A stretch of 64,000 nucleotides of DNA from Atherix ibis (GCA_958298945.1 OY282609.1:39715212-39779211), one strand, 5' to 3'; shown: positions 45,856 through 56,542, counted from the stretch's first letter. Notes: generated by a model not told the origin, from the letters alone. Made by a program: numbers and translations.

Positions 45856-47057
45856 AGGTGTATAAGCTTAAATCCGCTGTTTGGTCATACGTGGCGTGAG
45901 TGAGCGTATTAAGATACCATGGGCACGCCATACTTTTCTTATGAGTTTGACATCTGTCAACATTAATCAGTGCACATTGTCAGCAATTTCGTACAACAAC
46001 ATACATTTTTCCTTTGGTAATCATGTCTAGTTTTGTGCAAGAAAACGAGCATATGCGGGAAGCTCTTCTTTTCTGCTTCAATTAGAAGAAATCGGCTACC
46101 GAATTGCATCGAATGCTTATGGAGGCATATGGTGACAGTGCTTTGTCGGAAACAACGTGCCGAGATTGGTTTCGTCGGTTCAAGGACGGCAATTTTGATT
46201 TGTGGGACAAGAAGCGTGAAAATCGGCCTAGGAAGGTTAAGGACCATCAATTGCAGGTTCTTTTGGACGAAGACGATACCCAATCGCAAAAAATGCTTGC
46301 GGAGCAATTGGGTGTTACTCAACCAACCATTTCCATGCATCCTCGTACCATGGGGAAGATTGAAAAGGTCGGAAAATGGGTGCCGCATGAATTGAACGAT
46401 AGGCAGATGGAGCGACGCCAAAACACATGCGCAATCTTGCTCGCCAGACAAAAAAGAAAGTCGTTTCTGCATCAGATTATGACAGGCGATAAAAGTGGAT
46501 ATATTTCGAGAATCCTAAACCCAAGAAATCGTGTGTTGATTCCGGCCCACCATCAACATCTTCCCCAAGACCAAATCGCTTCGGATGGAAGACGATGCTG
46601 TGTGTTTAGTGGTATCAGCAGGGTATCGTCTAGTATGAGATGTTGAAACCTGGTGAAACAATGCCTACCGCTACCACCAACAACTGATCAAATTGCACCG
46701 TGTTCTGTGTGAAAAAAGGACAGATTATCAATAAAGACATGACAAGCGGATTTTCCTCCACGACAACGCACCATCGCACACGTTAAAAATAGTCCGAAAT
46801 TACTTGGAGACATTCAACTGGGAGGTGCTACCCTAACCCGCTTATTAACCAGACCTGGCCCCTTCCGACTACCACCTGTTTTCGTCGATATGCCACGCGC
46901 TCGCTGAGCAGCACTTCGATTCTTACGAAGACGTCCGAGAGATGGAAAAAAAGTGTAGCTAGCGAGGGCAAGTACTTTGGATAAATTTGTTTTTGCTTTC
47001 TATGAAAAAATGAATGTTTTTTGACTTAAAAACAGCATATTTAAGCTTATACACCTG
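45856..47057 (+). mobile_element. mariner C, a second lineage (mellifera/cecropia-like), inactive
   Basis: Inverted repeats CAGGTGTATAAGCTTAAATC at 45856 and the complement ending at 47057. The relic of the transposase is at 46023-47020. The flanks on both sides carry related inverted pieces (GAGCGATTTATA and GGTAACAACT), in different order, so the element may sit inside an older repeat. Confidence 0.85.
46023..47020 (+). pseudogene. mariner C transposase relic
   Basis: Starts MSSFVQENEHMREALLFCFN then a TAG near 46084. It continues ELHRMLMEAYGDSALSETTC, CRDWFRRFKDGNFDLWDKKR, LLDEDDTQSQKMLAEQLGVT, WVPHELNDRQMERRQNTC and IMTGDKS (first catalytic Asp), then after frameshifts LHDNAPSH and [10 protein letters not shown]. 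Second-to-third Asp spacing is 34, so DD34D. At least two TAA codons fall in the block before the last Asp. Clearly different from mariners A and B: it is closer in wording to mauritiana/mellifera/cecropia-type transposases. Confidence 0.88.
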
Positions 47058-47614
47058 TTATAAATCGCTCTCAATTAGATTTATAGTTGTTACCGGTTGC
47101 GAGTTTTGGTAGAATTAATTTTTGCATGATAGTGTTCCGTTTTTGGATCAGTAGCAATGGTAGTTCTAGCAATTAATCGAATATTGCCCATCCATGCTAA
47201 GAAATTTTTATACAAAAATCATTGATCTTCCTCGAGTCGAAATTCTTGTACTACTTTTTGGTAAGCAGCATCTGTCGACCAATTTTGAAGCAAAAGATAT
47301 GCATCAAATGTGAACACAGCAGCTGCTGCTTAAAGCTCCTACATTTTCACTAGTACAAATAAATTGTAACGTCCACCTTACTTGGAACATAAAGTAATAA
47401 AGAATAATTCCCAAAAAAAACTCACAGCGTCTTAAATCAATAGATATGTGACCAAAATTGATATTTACCATTGTTGCACTAACACCACACGGACATTTGG
47501 TTCGTGCGAAAACATAGAAATACCAAAATGTATGATATGTGTCAGAACTAGTCTGTGCTATGACCATAGCAATAAAATTCAGCCATTTGTTAATAATATT
47601 AAATTGTTTCATTC
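47058..47614. other. Unassigned spacer
   Basis: No recognised gene; short ORFs lack coding character. Confidence 0.4.
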
Positions 47615-47683
47615 AAATATTGGAAAAGCGTTGTAAAATTATAAAAAAAGTATTTATAATTTTACAACGCTTTTTCAATATTT
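47615..47683. repeat. Fold-back inverted repeat, 31-bp arms with one mismatch
   Basis: Arms 47615-47645 and 47653-47683, loop 7 nt. Only one G/A difference between the arms, near the outer end. Confidence 0.9.
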
Positions 47684-47765
47684 TTGCCCATTATATTACA
47701 TTTTTCCTATTTTTTTTTATCTAAAATTTTTATTATCAAAAAATATATAAATTTGAGAAATATAA

Positions 47766-48300
47766 GTCCCTGTCTTATGGTATTGATGATTACCAAAGAA
47801 GTGGGGCACAAATCACCAAAGCCATCATGACCCTATCATAAGATAGATGAGGGTCCGTCCTAACCTTCATGCATCATAATGCAATATAAAATGAACAATA
47901 ATTGGAATAAAGAAAAAAACTAAAAAAATTAGTAGATAAAAAAAAAAAAAACTTGTTCCTTATATATGAAAGTACGTACAAAAATATATTGATATTTTTA
48001 AAAAAATATGTTTTGAATAATTAATTCAAAAAATTTAAAATTAAGAAAAAATATTTGAGAAATAACACAACAACAAATCTCCGTATGCTCACAATATTGA
48101 AGAATAACCTATCTTATTAAAACTAAAGGTAAGAAGAAATTATGGAAATCAAAATAAAGTAAAGAACAAAGTAAAATTGAAATTTTATATACGTGTAAGT
48201 TTATCTAAAATTTTATTTGAAAAAAGTAAGGACAGCACGAAACGCAGCTCGAAATGATGATCAAAGAGGAAGAAAATATTGTAACGGCGTTCAACAATTC
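47766..48300 (+). repeat. Degenerate dispersed repeat, partner of 35.3-36.3 kb
   Basis: Matches 35330-36340 in blocks (ATTACCAAAGAAGTGGGGCA, AAAGAGGAAGAAAAT). The intervening DNA is AT-rich. Probably an LTR-retrotransposon remnant. Confidence 0.45.
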
Positions 48301-48564
48301 CAACAAATGTAATTCAATATTTTTAATATTTTGTTTTTGGTTTAAATTTATCCATTTGAGAAAATTTAATTGAAATTAAATTAAAAATTAATTTTTTTAA
48401 TTTTTGAAAATGTATATTTAACAGGATTTCAAGCCAACTTTATATTAATAATAAAACAATTATTACTATTATGAATTTATAGAAAAAAAAATTTTTTGTT
48501 AAGTTAAGATTAAAACTTGTTGTAATAAATTTTAACTAAACACCATTTTTATTTAAGGTTTCTT

Positions 48565-49360
48565 CTCTAAAATAAACAGTATTTTTATTCAAGCACAGGT
48601 ACTCGGTTGCCCTCTAATGGGCTAAAAGAGTTATCCATCGTCAATAATAAAAGGGACGCTCCATTTTTTTTTTGGGCCGTGGAGTGCAATAGGATGGTTT
48701 AAGCTGCCCAGGGAGAGCATATCTATGTAAGGTTCTCCAAACCCGGTCGACGGGCGGCTTCATTCATTTTTATCTCTTCTCCTCTATCTTTTGTTTTTTT
48801 TGGGGGGGTTTTTTTGGAGCTCTTTTTTTAATTATTTTTCCTTTACATTTAATTTTCTTTTTCTTTAAATTTAAATGTTTTGCTTGTTCTTACAAGCAAA
48901 AAATTGAAGTTGCTTTTAATGTATTGTTTAAATTAGTTTAAAAAAAATAATAAATAAAAATAATAAAATAAAATAAAAATGTCAAAATTTATATTACGAT
49001 TTTTTTTCGCCTACATATTTTTATCTTCGCGACTTTTTACCGTCCCTCCCATTCCTTACGCATCTTTGAGTTTTATTTTTGTTTTTCATTTCTTATTTTT
49101 TTGTAATTTATTTTTCTTGCTACTTCTCTTCTTTATTATTTTTTCCCCCTTCCTCCATGGAAAACTTAACACCCTTGGGTGGCTTAATTACCTCCTCTAT
49201 TTTTTTGCCTGATATTTTTCTGCTTATGGTGTGTGTGAGAGCACATCTCAGCATCAATTTGGTATTCGCCTACAATTTTCCCAGAGCTAGCTTCAAGCTT
49301 GCCTAGCTGAAACATGTGCTCTCTGAGTATGATCGTCATTGACCATACTACTGTTTAACT
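48565..49360 (+). repeat. LTR-like repeat R2
   Basis: Same family and strand as 44200-44830. Contains CAGGTACTCGGTTGCCCTCT and GGGCTAAAAGAG, which recur on the opposite strand at 50293-50330, then GGTCGACGGGCGGCTTCATT, CCATGGAAAACTTAACACCC and CTAGCTGAAACATGTGCTCT. The T-rich middle (48780-49150) produces long spurious ORFs. Confidence 0.6.
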
Positions 49361-49449
49361 TAACGATCAGAAAATATTTATTTTTAATCCAAATTTTAAA
49401 ACCTTCCTAATACCTTTTCAACGACCAAAAATATATTTATTCATTCTGT

Positions 49450-50130
49450 TCAAATCATAACAGAATGGTACTTAACGTGGGGTCCGAGTTATGGATCATT
49501 ATTATGACCCCTTGTTGTTTTTTATTTTGTTATAATCATAACAGAATGGCGCCCACCATACGGCCTGAAAAGTTTTTTGTAAATACTCAAGCATTCAGCA
49601 CTTTTTTCATACCATAACAGAATGACGGCCTTTATTATGTTATTACTAATCTGCTTTAAGCTTTTTATAAATATCCGTATATTAAAAAACATTCTTCCGC
49701 CAAGTTTGTTTCTACTATTGTAGCATCCTGTATATTTCATAAGCTCATACTGCATCATCAGTATATATCTGTATTCCTGCGATGTTCTTATTAGTGCAAC
49801 TGTATCGATTGATATAATCTCCGTTATTTCAAAGGTTCCTTTATTTTAACAAGTTCTTTCAATAATTTCCGCATTTATTTATATTACTTCACCATCCTGT
49901 TAAAGTTTTTCCATATATAATCTTGTTTTAACTTTGCAATGCATTTTTTTACATTATATACCCCGTATGGAGTTGAAGGATATTCCTATATTAGTTCAAC
50001 CATTTGATTAGCATCTATTATTTTTAACGGCAATCTATATAATAGTATCCGCAACGGAGATATTTTAGATTTGGGTGGTATTTTAGTTTGCATTTACGTT
50101 TAACTATTTAAATATTTCATTATTGTATGC
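49450..50130 (-). mobile_element. Gypsy-type integrase relic, minus strand
   Basis: Minus-strand translation gives EYPSTPYGVYNVKKCIAKLK, then QDYIWKNFNRMVK and later EYRYILMMQYELMKYTGC (49522-49758), the zinc-binding and core portions of a Ty3/gypsy integrase. Three CATAACAGAATG motifs about 80 bp apart (49455, 49536, 49612) lie in it. It is broken by stops. It ends near 50140, where an LTR-like block begins. Confidence 0.65.
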
Positions 50131-50149
50131 GAGACTCAAAAATAAGAAA

Positions 50150-50352
50150 AAAAATGGGTGAAGTCGACTAACGACCTGAGTTGGAAGGACCTTAGATATC
50201 AATACTCTCTCTGGTCTACCCCCAGTGCTCTACAGTACTCCGCGATCAAAATATAACTGGATTTCCCCATTTGTTATAATAATGATCTCTCTTTTAGCCC
50301 ATTAGAGGGCAACCGAGTACCTGTGGAGAGGAGGAACCTTGAATGAAAATAT
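50150..50352 (-). repeat. LTR-like repeat R3 (inverted)
   Basis: Minus strand reads GGTTCCTCCTCTCCACAGGT, ACTCGGTTGCCCTCTAATGG, TTGATCGCGGAGTACTGTAG and on to GTCGACTTCACCC, matching R1 and R2. It lies between two pieces of gypsy-type pol and may mark a later insertion. Confidence 0.6.
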
Positions 50353-50439
50353 CAATTTAATAAAATTTATTAAAAATTCAAATACATTCTTTCGTAATAC
50401 ATATATTATTTTATTTTATTATACTACAATGCTTCAATA

Positions 50440-50930
50440 GCTTAAAGACATATTGCTGGGCATGACACCAACAAACTGCCTTCATAATATAAAAGTAAAA
50501 TTTTATATTCCAACAGAGCTCAAAAACTGCTCTCATGCTTTCTTCCGGATAAATAGAAAGATACCTTCCTTAACACCATCTTATCAGGGACCCTATAGAA
50601 TAATTGCTAGGGATCTCAAAAATTTCAGGGTACACATTGGCAATATGGTTTAATATATTTAAGTGGACAAATTGAAGCCAGCTCATATGAGCAATTCTAT
50701 GATAACTTAAAAAATTAGGATCAATCTACCCACCGTAACTTCGGAGGTTAAGTGATGTAGTGGATCAATATGTACTAGAAATAGCATATACGAGTATGGT
50801 GGGAAATCGATATACTGCACTCAAACAAAACAAAGTTGTGCATGTGGAGTCATGTTGTACGCGAAAGCGTAATGTGGTATCCATTTATTCCAATTGTCAT
50901 CTGCGAAGGAGAAAAGGTATTTGTTAAGGT
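50440..50930 (+). mobile_element. CsRn1-like retrotransposon piece: integrase C-terminus and a gag-start-like segment
   Basis: Reads FYIPTELKNCSHAFFRINRK, IPSLTPSYQGPYRIIARDLK and KNFRVHIGN, then after a frameshift VDKLKPAHMSN. This is the C-terminal end of a CsRn1-type integrase. About 100 bp later, MVGNRYTALKQNKVVHV matches the gag start MANQYTALKQSKV at 33619 on the other strand, and the DNA just before both (GTAGTGGATC / GCAGTGGATC) is also alike. Dead fragment. Confidence 0.65.
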
Positions 50931-50939
50931 ATTATTTTC

Positions 50940-52370
50940 ATGTGGAGTGGAATAATAATCCTTTTATAAGGTCGATCATTTGATCATCATCCATTATTTT
51001 CAACGGTGGTTTATATAGTATCATCCGTAATAAATATGTTTTTTTATTTCGATCGCATTTTGATTTGCGTATCGTTCAACATCTGTTTAAATTGAATTAC
51101 GCTTAAGTATTTAATTATTTCATCATTATATGCGAGACTGAATTCATTGATTTTTAGTCTGCCAGTATGAATTATTAGTTTTTGCAGAATCATCACCATG
51201 TGATCTGCTAAATTCCCGCTAAAATTTATTAGAAAATCCTTGAATCTTCTTTTTTCATTTCTGGTATGGTCCTCTTTTTATTTAATTTTGATCGTTATAT
51301 TGGGCTTATTTATCTTCTTAAATTGGATACGTTTCACATTTTTTGTAAAGTAGAGGTGCATTCCGATATATAAGGGTGCTCTATTTTATGTTTACTATCA
51401 AATTTGAATTTTAATTTCATTCGATTTTCCAGCTTTCATTCCGCGAGTGCATACATGATGTTTTCTAAATATGACTTATTTATCTTTATTTATATTAAAG
51501 TATCAGCCTTTCCGTTCATTTTGCGCTGTTTATATGTTATATCGAAGTCATACTCCATAAGATATAATTGGGTTCAAGTTAGTTTTGAAGACGTTATTTT
51601 GTGTTTGAGTAATCCCACTAAAGGGCGATAATCGGTTACTATCTCACTTGCCACATAAGTGTATGGTCAAAAATAATTTATACCCCAATGTATATCTAAC
51701 AGCTCTTTCTTAATAATTGGCTGGTTAAGCTCATGTTTATTTAGAGTTCTGCTGGGTTATGTATTTGGGCTATCATTCTCAATTTGTCGCTGTAACAGAA
51801 AACCGCCTAGGGAATATACTGATGCATCAATATTTATGATGAATACTTTGTACAATTTGGGATATTGGAGTAAGAGTGGGCTAATTGGTACAGTAGTTTT
51901 CGCCATTTAATGAATGCGATTGTACATGTCAATTCGAACAATATGTTTTTCTTTGTTAAATGATTTAGTAGTTTGGCTATGTATACAAAAAAGATTCCCT
52001 TTTAAGTTCTATTTGATGAAATGAAATTGTCATGTCAAGGGTGGAGGAGAATTTTACCCCTCTCCGCTTATCGAGGACTTCATCTCGTCATCTTAACGGT
52101 AGCTTATCATTAGCGATATTCTTATTTAACTGTGTATAGTCGACAACCAATATCCACTTTTTCTCTTGTCCTATGTTTCCTTTTAGAACTACAAGCAGAG
52201 GAGAATGATGGCTCGAGTATATAATCTTCTATCAATTTTTGAACTTAATCAATGATTTCCTGAATCTGAGTAGGATTTTTATCGGTGCACATTATATGGT
52301 GTGCATAGAACGTGTTTGTCGATGGTTATAATGGTTGGTCCATCATTGGCTGCAACCGTTATTTTAAATT
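50940..52370 (-). mobile_element. Ty3/gypsy pol relic (RT, RNase H, integrase start), minus strand
   Basis: Minus-strand frames give PTQIQEIID and KLIEDYILEPSFSS near 52270, KWILVVDYTQLNKNIANDKL and FSSTLDMTISFHQIELKRES near 52170-51980 (RT), INIDASVYSLGGFLLQRQIE, TLNKHELNQPIIKKELLDIH and VTDYRPLVGLLKHKITSSKL with MEYDFDITYK near 51840-51500 (RNase H), then an integrase N-terminal piece near 51180-50950. The stretch around 50940-51150 is related to 49960-50130, so two copies of this region are juxtaposed. Many stops. Confidence 0.8.
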
Positions 52371-52389
52371 AATAATGAAACCATTAAGA

Positions 52390-53050
52390 TAAGTAACCTC
52401 AAGGCTTTGGCAATGGTAATGATATGAAAGTCTGTTTATTGAAGAAAAGCATTTATGGATTAAATGAAATCCATTTCATTTAATCCATAAATGCTTTCGG
52501 CAGCGAGACCGTGGAACATTACACTTTACAATTTATTTGAACAAACTGGTTTTAAGCAAAGCTATAACGATCCGTGCATGTATTCGAAAAATATTAGTGA
52601 ACAATTTTGCTACATAATCGTTTATTTTGATGATTTAATAGTCACATGTTCATCAACATACCAAATGAGAGAAATTGAGTGTTTTAAACTTACAATTTGA
52701 AATGACGAATTTGGGGCCTATCAAAAATTATTTAAGTATTTTAATTTCAAAGGACTGTGATGGAAATCCTGGGCTTTGTCATTCAGCTACATAGGCGTAT
52801 CTTATTTTGATAAGAAATAAGCTATTGAAAATCGGGATTCTCAGATCAATTGGTAAGCAACACAAATTATTGATGATAGATTGGACGACTATTTTATTTA
52901 TCAGTGAACTCAAGATCTGACATTTCGGGCAGCATAAGTATTTTGGCACAAAGCGTATTAAAACCAAACAAAGAAGACTGGGAATAACTTAAACATTTCG
53001 TGAAGTACTTAGAATTCACGAAACCATTATCAGCGGCAAAACATGAATGT
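52390..53050 (+). mobile_element. Ty1/copia reverse-transcriptase relic
   Basis: Reads GFGNGNDMKVCLLKKSIYGL, then AARPWNITLYNLFEQTGFKQ, NDPCMYSKN and CYIIVYFDDLIVTC (catalytic FDD in place of YVDD), then LGPIKNYLSILISK and a decayed tail with PNKEDWE and LKHFVKYLE. A fold-back repeat interrupts it at the invariant GLKQAxRxW site. Dead. Confidence 0.82.
52446..52497. repeat. Perfect fold-back repeat, 24-bp arms, inside copia RT
   Basis: Arms 52446-52469 and 52474-52497, loop TCCA. The left arm encodes the expected KSIYGLN; the right arm is a reverse copy placed before AARPWN, so it disrupts the RT frame. Confidence 0.93.
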
Positions 53051-53239
53051 TTGATGTGAACAAGGGGAAGTATTGAATATGAACATAGCACTAGATTTAT
53101 GTAAGCTGCGTTCATACAATTTATAATTCTGTCATATGTGTATGTGTAGGTGCTTCACGGATATACTCATAGAAAAAGTATATTTTTCTCTCTGTCAACT
53201 AATTTGTTTCAAATAGGTTTAATAAAGAACATTTTATTT

Positions 53240-53960
53240 TCTGTTTGTTAAACAAGCACCAGCAGGACTTATGGTAAACTGTTGGCTATAGTTTTAACAG
53301 GAAATGTTACAGAAAAAATTTCGAAACTTATATCTGGATGTGGTGAATTCCAGACTAATGTAACATATCAGCTTTTTAGTCGATCGGGTGTCACGGATGA
53401 AATCGTTGGAATGAGTTTCAATACAATAGCTTTAAGCAATGGATTGACAATAATTGCTTATGCTCTTCTAGATAGAAGCTTAGGACAAAATTTACTCCAT
53501 CTAGCATGTCTTCATTACATCAACGAGCTCATTGCCGCTGCTTTATTTAATGAATTATTTGAACCATCATCAGACTTTGTGAAATATTTCATTATTTGAA
53601 ATATTTCAGAAAGTCTAGCTAAAAATCAGGCAAACCAAATTCCAGGCATTAGAAGATCATCGACTAGAGGCAGGAAAGTGCATCCAATTACTTGACAAAA
53701 CTGTTAATTTTTTTTAAGTGATTTTGTTGATAAAAAAGGGGTATATGCCACACGATGACTATAAAAAATTAATGAAGATATTTTTAATAGTTTTGGGTGA
53801 GTGGGTGTTATCAGGAAGAAACATTTATTCGATTAAAATACCGAACCTCCTTTATAAGCTCACAATGCTAGCCTACAAGCATGCCCTGTCACGTCCTCGT
53901 CTTTTCGAGGATTGGGTTAATCAACAGATTCATCCTACTAGAACTTCACTTCCGCATTAA
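53240..53960 (+). pseudogene. Fragment of an uncharacterised transposon-associated protein family
   Basis: Open block 53282-53599 reads VLTGNVTEKISKLISGCGEF, VGMSFNTIALSNGLTIIAYA and LLDRSLGQNLLHLACLHYIN. After a frameshift it continues TKFQALEDHRLEAGKCIQLL, KKGYMPHDDYKKLMKIFLIV and LGEWVLSGRN. I recognise the pattern SFDTTASNTG...GACxLLExxLGxxLLxLACRHHI of a dispersed family of uncharacterised arthropod proteins, here decayed (NTIALSNG). It may be a DDE-type transposase, but that is an inference. The fold-back repeat at 53573-53615 supplies the stop that ends the first block. Confidence 0.55.
53573..53615. repeat. Fold-back repeat, 19-bp arms with one mismatch
   Basis: Arms 53573-53591 and 53597-53615, loop 5 nt. 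The core TGAAATATTTCA is itself a palindrome and is present in both arms. Confidence 0.8.
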
Positions 53961-53964
53961 AATA

Positions 53965-55250
53965 AAGGGTTTTCGAATAAGAGTGATATGATTTCTTTCA
54001 AAAAAACACACTAATTGTTAAGGAAATTCAAATGTTTTTTATTTAATGTGAAGTAAAATTGGTACACTTAAGTTCTGAATAAAACGTCATTCAAATGGCC
54101 TCCACGACTTCTTTTGCAGGAACGAATTCGATGAACCCAATTTTCAAGCACTTTTTCCACTAAATTAAGTCGTATGTCATGAATATCACGTGCAATATTG
54201 ACTTCTAAAGCTTGAAGAAAGTCTGGTTTATTGCTAAAGACCAATGACTTCAAATAACCCCACAAAAAATAGTCTAATGGTGTTAAATCCCAACTTCTTG
54301 GAGGCCATTTAATGTCACAATTTCTTGAAATAATCGAATCTCCAAACTTTTCTTGCAATAATTCGGTTGTTGCACGTGCTGTGTGGCACGTAGCCCCGTC
54401 TTGTTGGCACCAGATGTTGCCAAGATCACCTTCTTCCAAGTTCGGCCATAAAAAGTTGGTTATCATCGATCTATACCCCTCTCCATTGACAGTAACGGTG
54501 TTACCAGCTTCATTTCGAAAGAAGAATCAGTGGATGATTCCACTAGACCAAAAACCACACCAAACTGTCAATTTAAGTGAATGAAATGGGTGTTCATGAT
54601 AATTTGTGGATTTTCTTCGCACTAGAATTGACAGTTTTGTTTATTTACCGCACCACTCAGATGAAAGTGAGCCTCATCGGAGAAGACGATTTTCTTAAAA
54701 AAATCGTCATCGTTTTCAAGTTGTTCCAAGACAAAATCAACAAATTCACGACGTTTACAGGATTCCAATGGCTTCAGTTCTTGAGTGATAACAATTTTAT
54801 ATAGATGCAAGCGTAAATCCTTTCTCAAAATCCACCAGGTTGTGGTTTGAGACAGTCCCAATTCTTGAGAACGTCTTGGAATCGACAAATTGCGGTCTTC
54901 AGCAACACTTGCCTAAACGCTAGCAATATTTTCATTACTTCGAGCGGTTCTTTATCTTATTGGCACTTGAACATTATGTAAAGAAAATTTACGCTCTAAA
55001 TTTTTAACAATTTGACGAATAGCGAGCACAGTTGGGCGATTATTACGACCATAAAATGGCAAAAGCGTACGAAAAGTTGCAATTGTAGAACGATTATTTT
55101 GATAATAAAATTGAATAATTTGTAAACGTTGTTCTTGCGTATATCTCTCCATGATGAAATTGTAAACATTACTGAATACAATGAAAAAAAAGACAGATCA
55201 TGACATATTACAAATGGCCGAAATCATATCACTCTTATTGGAAAACCCTG
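53965..55250 (-). mobile_element. DD41D (rosa-type) mariner-like element, inactive
   Basis: Inverted repeats AAGGGTTTTCGAATAAGAGT at 53965 and CAGGGTTTTCCAATAAGAGT (minus strand from 55250), extending through GTGATATGATTTC. Both ends are flanked by TA. Length 1286 bp, normal for an autonomous mariner relative. Transposase relic on the minus strand, 55152-54068. A more decayed relative lies at 10215-11285. Confidence 0.93.
54068..55152 (-). pseudogene. DD41D transposase relic
   Basis: Starts MERYTQEQRLQIIQFYYQNN at 55152 and has LPFYGRNNRPTVLAIRQIV, then after a stop LGLSQTTTWWILRKDLRLHL, KIVFSDEAHFHLSGAVNKQN (first catalytic Asp), and in the 54466-54068 block WCQQDGATCHTARATTELLQ and SWDLTPLDYFLWGYLKS, ending SRGGHLNDVLF. 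I count 41 residues between the Asp of QQDG and the Asp of TPLD, so DD41D. This is the spacing of the rosa group described from tephritid flies. Stops near 54955 and 54900 and a frameshift around 54500-54620 inactivate it. Confidence 0.9.
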
Positions 55251-55252
55251 TA

Positions 55253-56181
55253 GAAAAAAATATTTTTTTTAAATTATACTGACATTTTCAAACAGCCTGA
55301 CTCTACTTAAGCTGGGTGAAAATTAAAACAAAATAATAGTTGCACTATAGCGGTATATTAGCGGCTAATAAGAGCAAAATGGGTAGGACAGAAATACTCT
55401 CCGTACCCAAAATTTTCATGATGATCTGTTGAGGGATTATACAATATATTTTTGCGAGGCTATAGGAAACATATAAACAAATAAACATTCGGCTTTATAT
55501 ATACAATCGTATATAGATAACAATTTTTTTCTTATAAATAAAAACATTTTTTCTGTCCTGATGATGATTCAATACAGTATCTTGAATGGTAGTTCTTCCG
55601 ATCTTTTAGGTTTGGTTCCAATACTTTCCAACTACAAACTTACAGCTTACGTAAGAAACGGCATGAGGGGACTTCTTTTCTTTTGACTAAGCTACTGTTC
55701 ACCTAAATCGGACCTGTTTACTTTTTTTTATTCTATTTATAGATTACACGGCTTTTCTTTTCTTTTTTATGGCTCGAACGAATAAAGGTCTTATTGAAAA
55801 TTAGCCTAATAATCGATTTCAAATTGATCAATGCTAGGAGAAGGCGTAACTGTTCTTTCCTTTGTTTAATATTTCATAAAATAAAAAAATAAAAAATCTG
55901 TAAATATTATCCTTTTTGGATAAATACAAGCGTTTTCACTTCTAGATAAGTATTCTTTATACAAATATAATTAAGAATGCATGCTTATAAAAATTCAATT
56001 AACCGCCGTCAATTTTTTCTTCTTTTCAAGTTAAAAATGAATTTTTACATATGTGTATCAGAGAATGTTATTTTTATTAAACATATAGTTCAAACATATT
56101 TTTAAATTTTTGCAGCACACGTATTTACTACAAACAGAAAAAAACCTAAAATGCCATTTCAAGAGGCCTGATTCCGAATGT
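55253..56181. other. Unassigned spacer
   Basis: AT-rich with scattered short GC patches; no protein or repeat recognised. Confidence 0.45.
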
Positions 56182-56195
56182 CCGTAAAACCATAA
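56182..56195. repeat. Target-site duplication of LINE C, left copy
   Basis: CCGTAAAACCATAA, identical to 61396-61409. Confidence 0.95.
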
Positions 56196-56542
56196 TTTTT
56201 TTTTTTTTTTTTTTTTTAGTTTAAGTAGAGCATTTATTATTTCCATATCACTTGTACATATTTACATGGTATTTAAAACGTAGAGCTAAAACATGCTCTG
56301 TACATCTTTTGCTTATATTGTATATTAAATTAGTTTTTAATGACTAAGTACATGAATTGCTTACAACTATAGCTTAAAAATTAAATGTGCTTGCTCAAAC
56401 ACAATTATGTATATTTTTAATTGCTTATAAACTAAACTTAATTCTAGACTTAATAATAAAAAATAATAAAAATTAGGGAAAGGAATGTTCAGGAAGAGCG
56501 GATTAGGAGTTTGGAATTTTTGGGAATTGTGTGTTGCTTCCG

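Noticed and set aside
45963..46472. 169-codon ORF antisense to mariner C
   Set aside because: Shadow of the transposase relic; no motif of its own.
48979..49306. Two overlapping hydrophobic ORFs that look like membrane proteins
   Set aside because: Translation of a T-rich tract in an LTR-like repeat; Phe/Leu runs are compositional.
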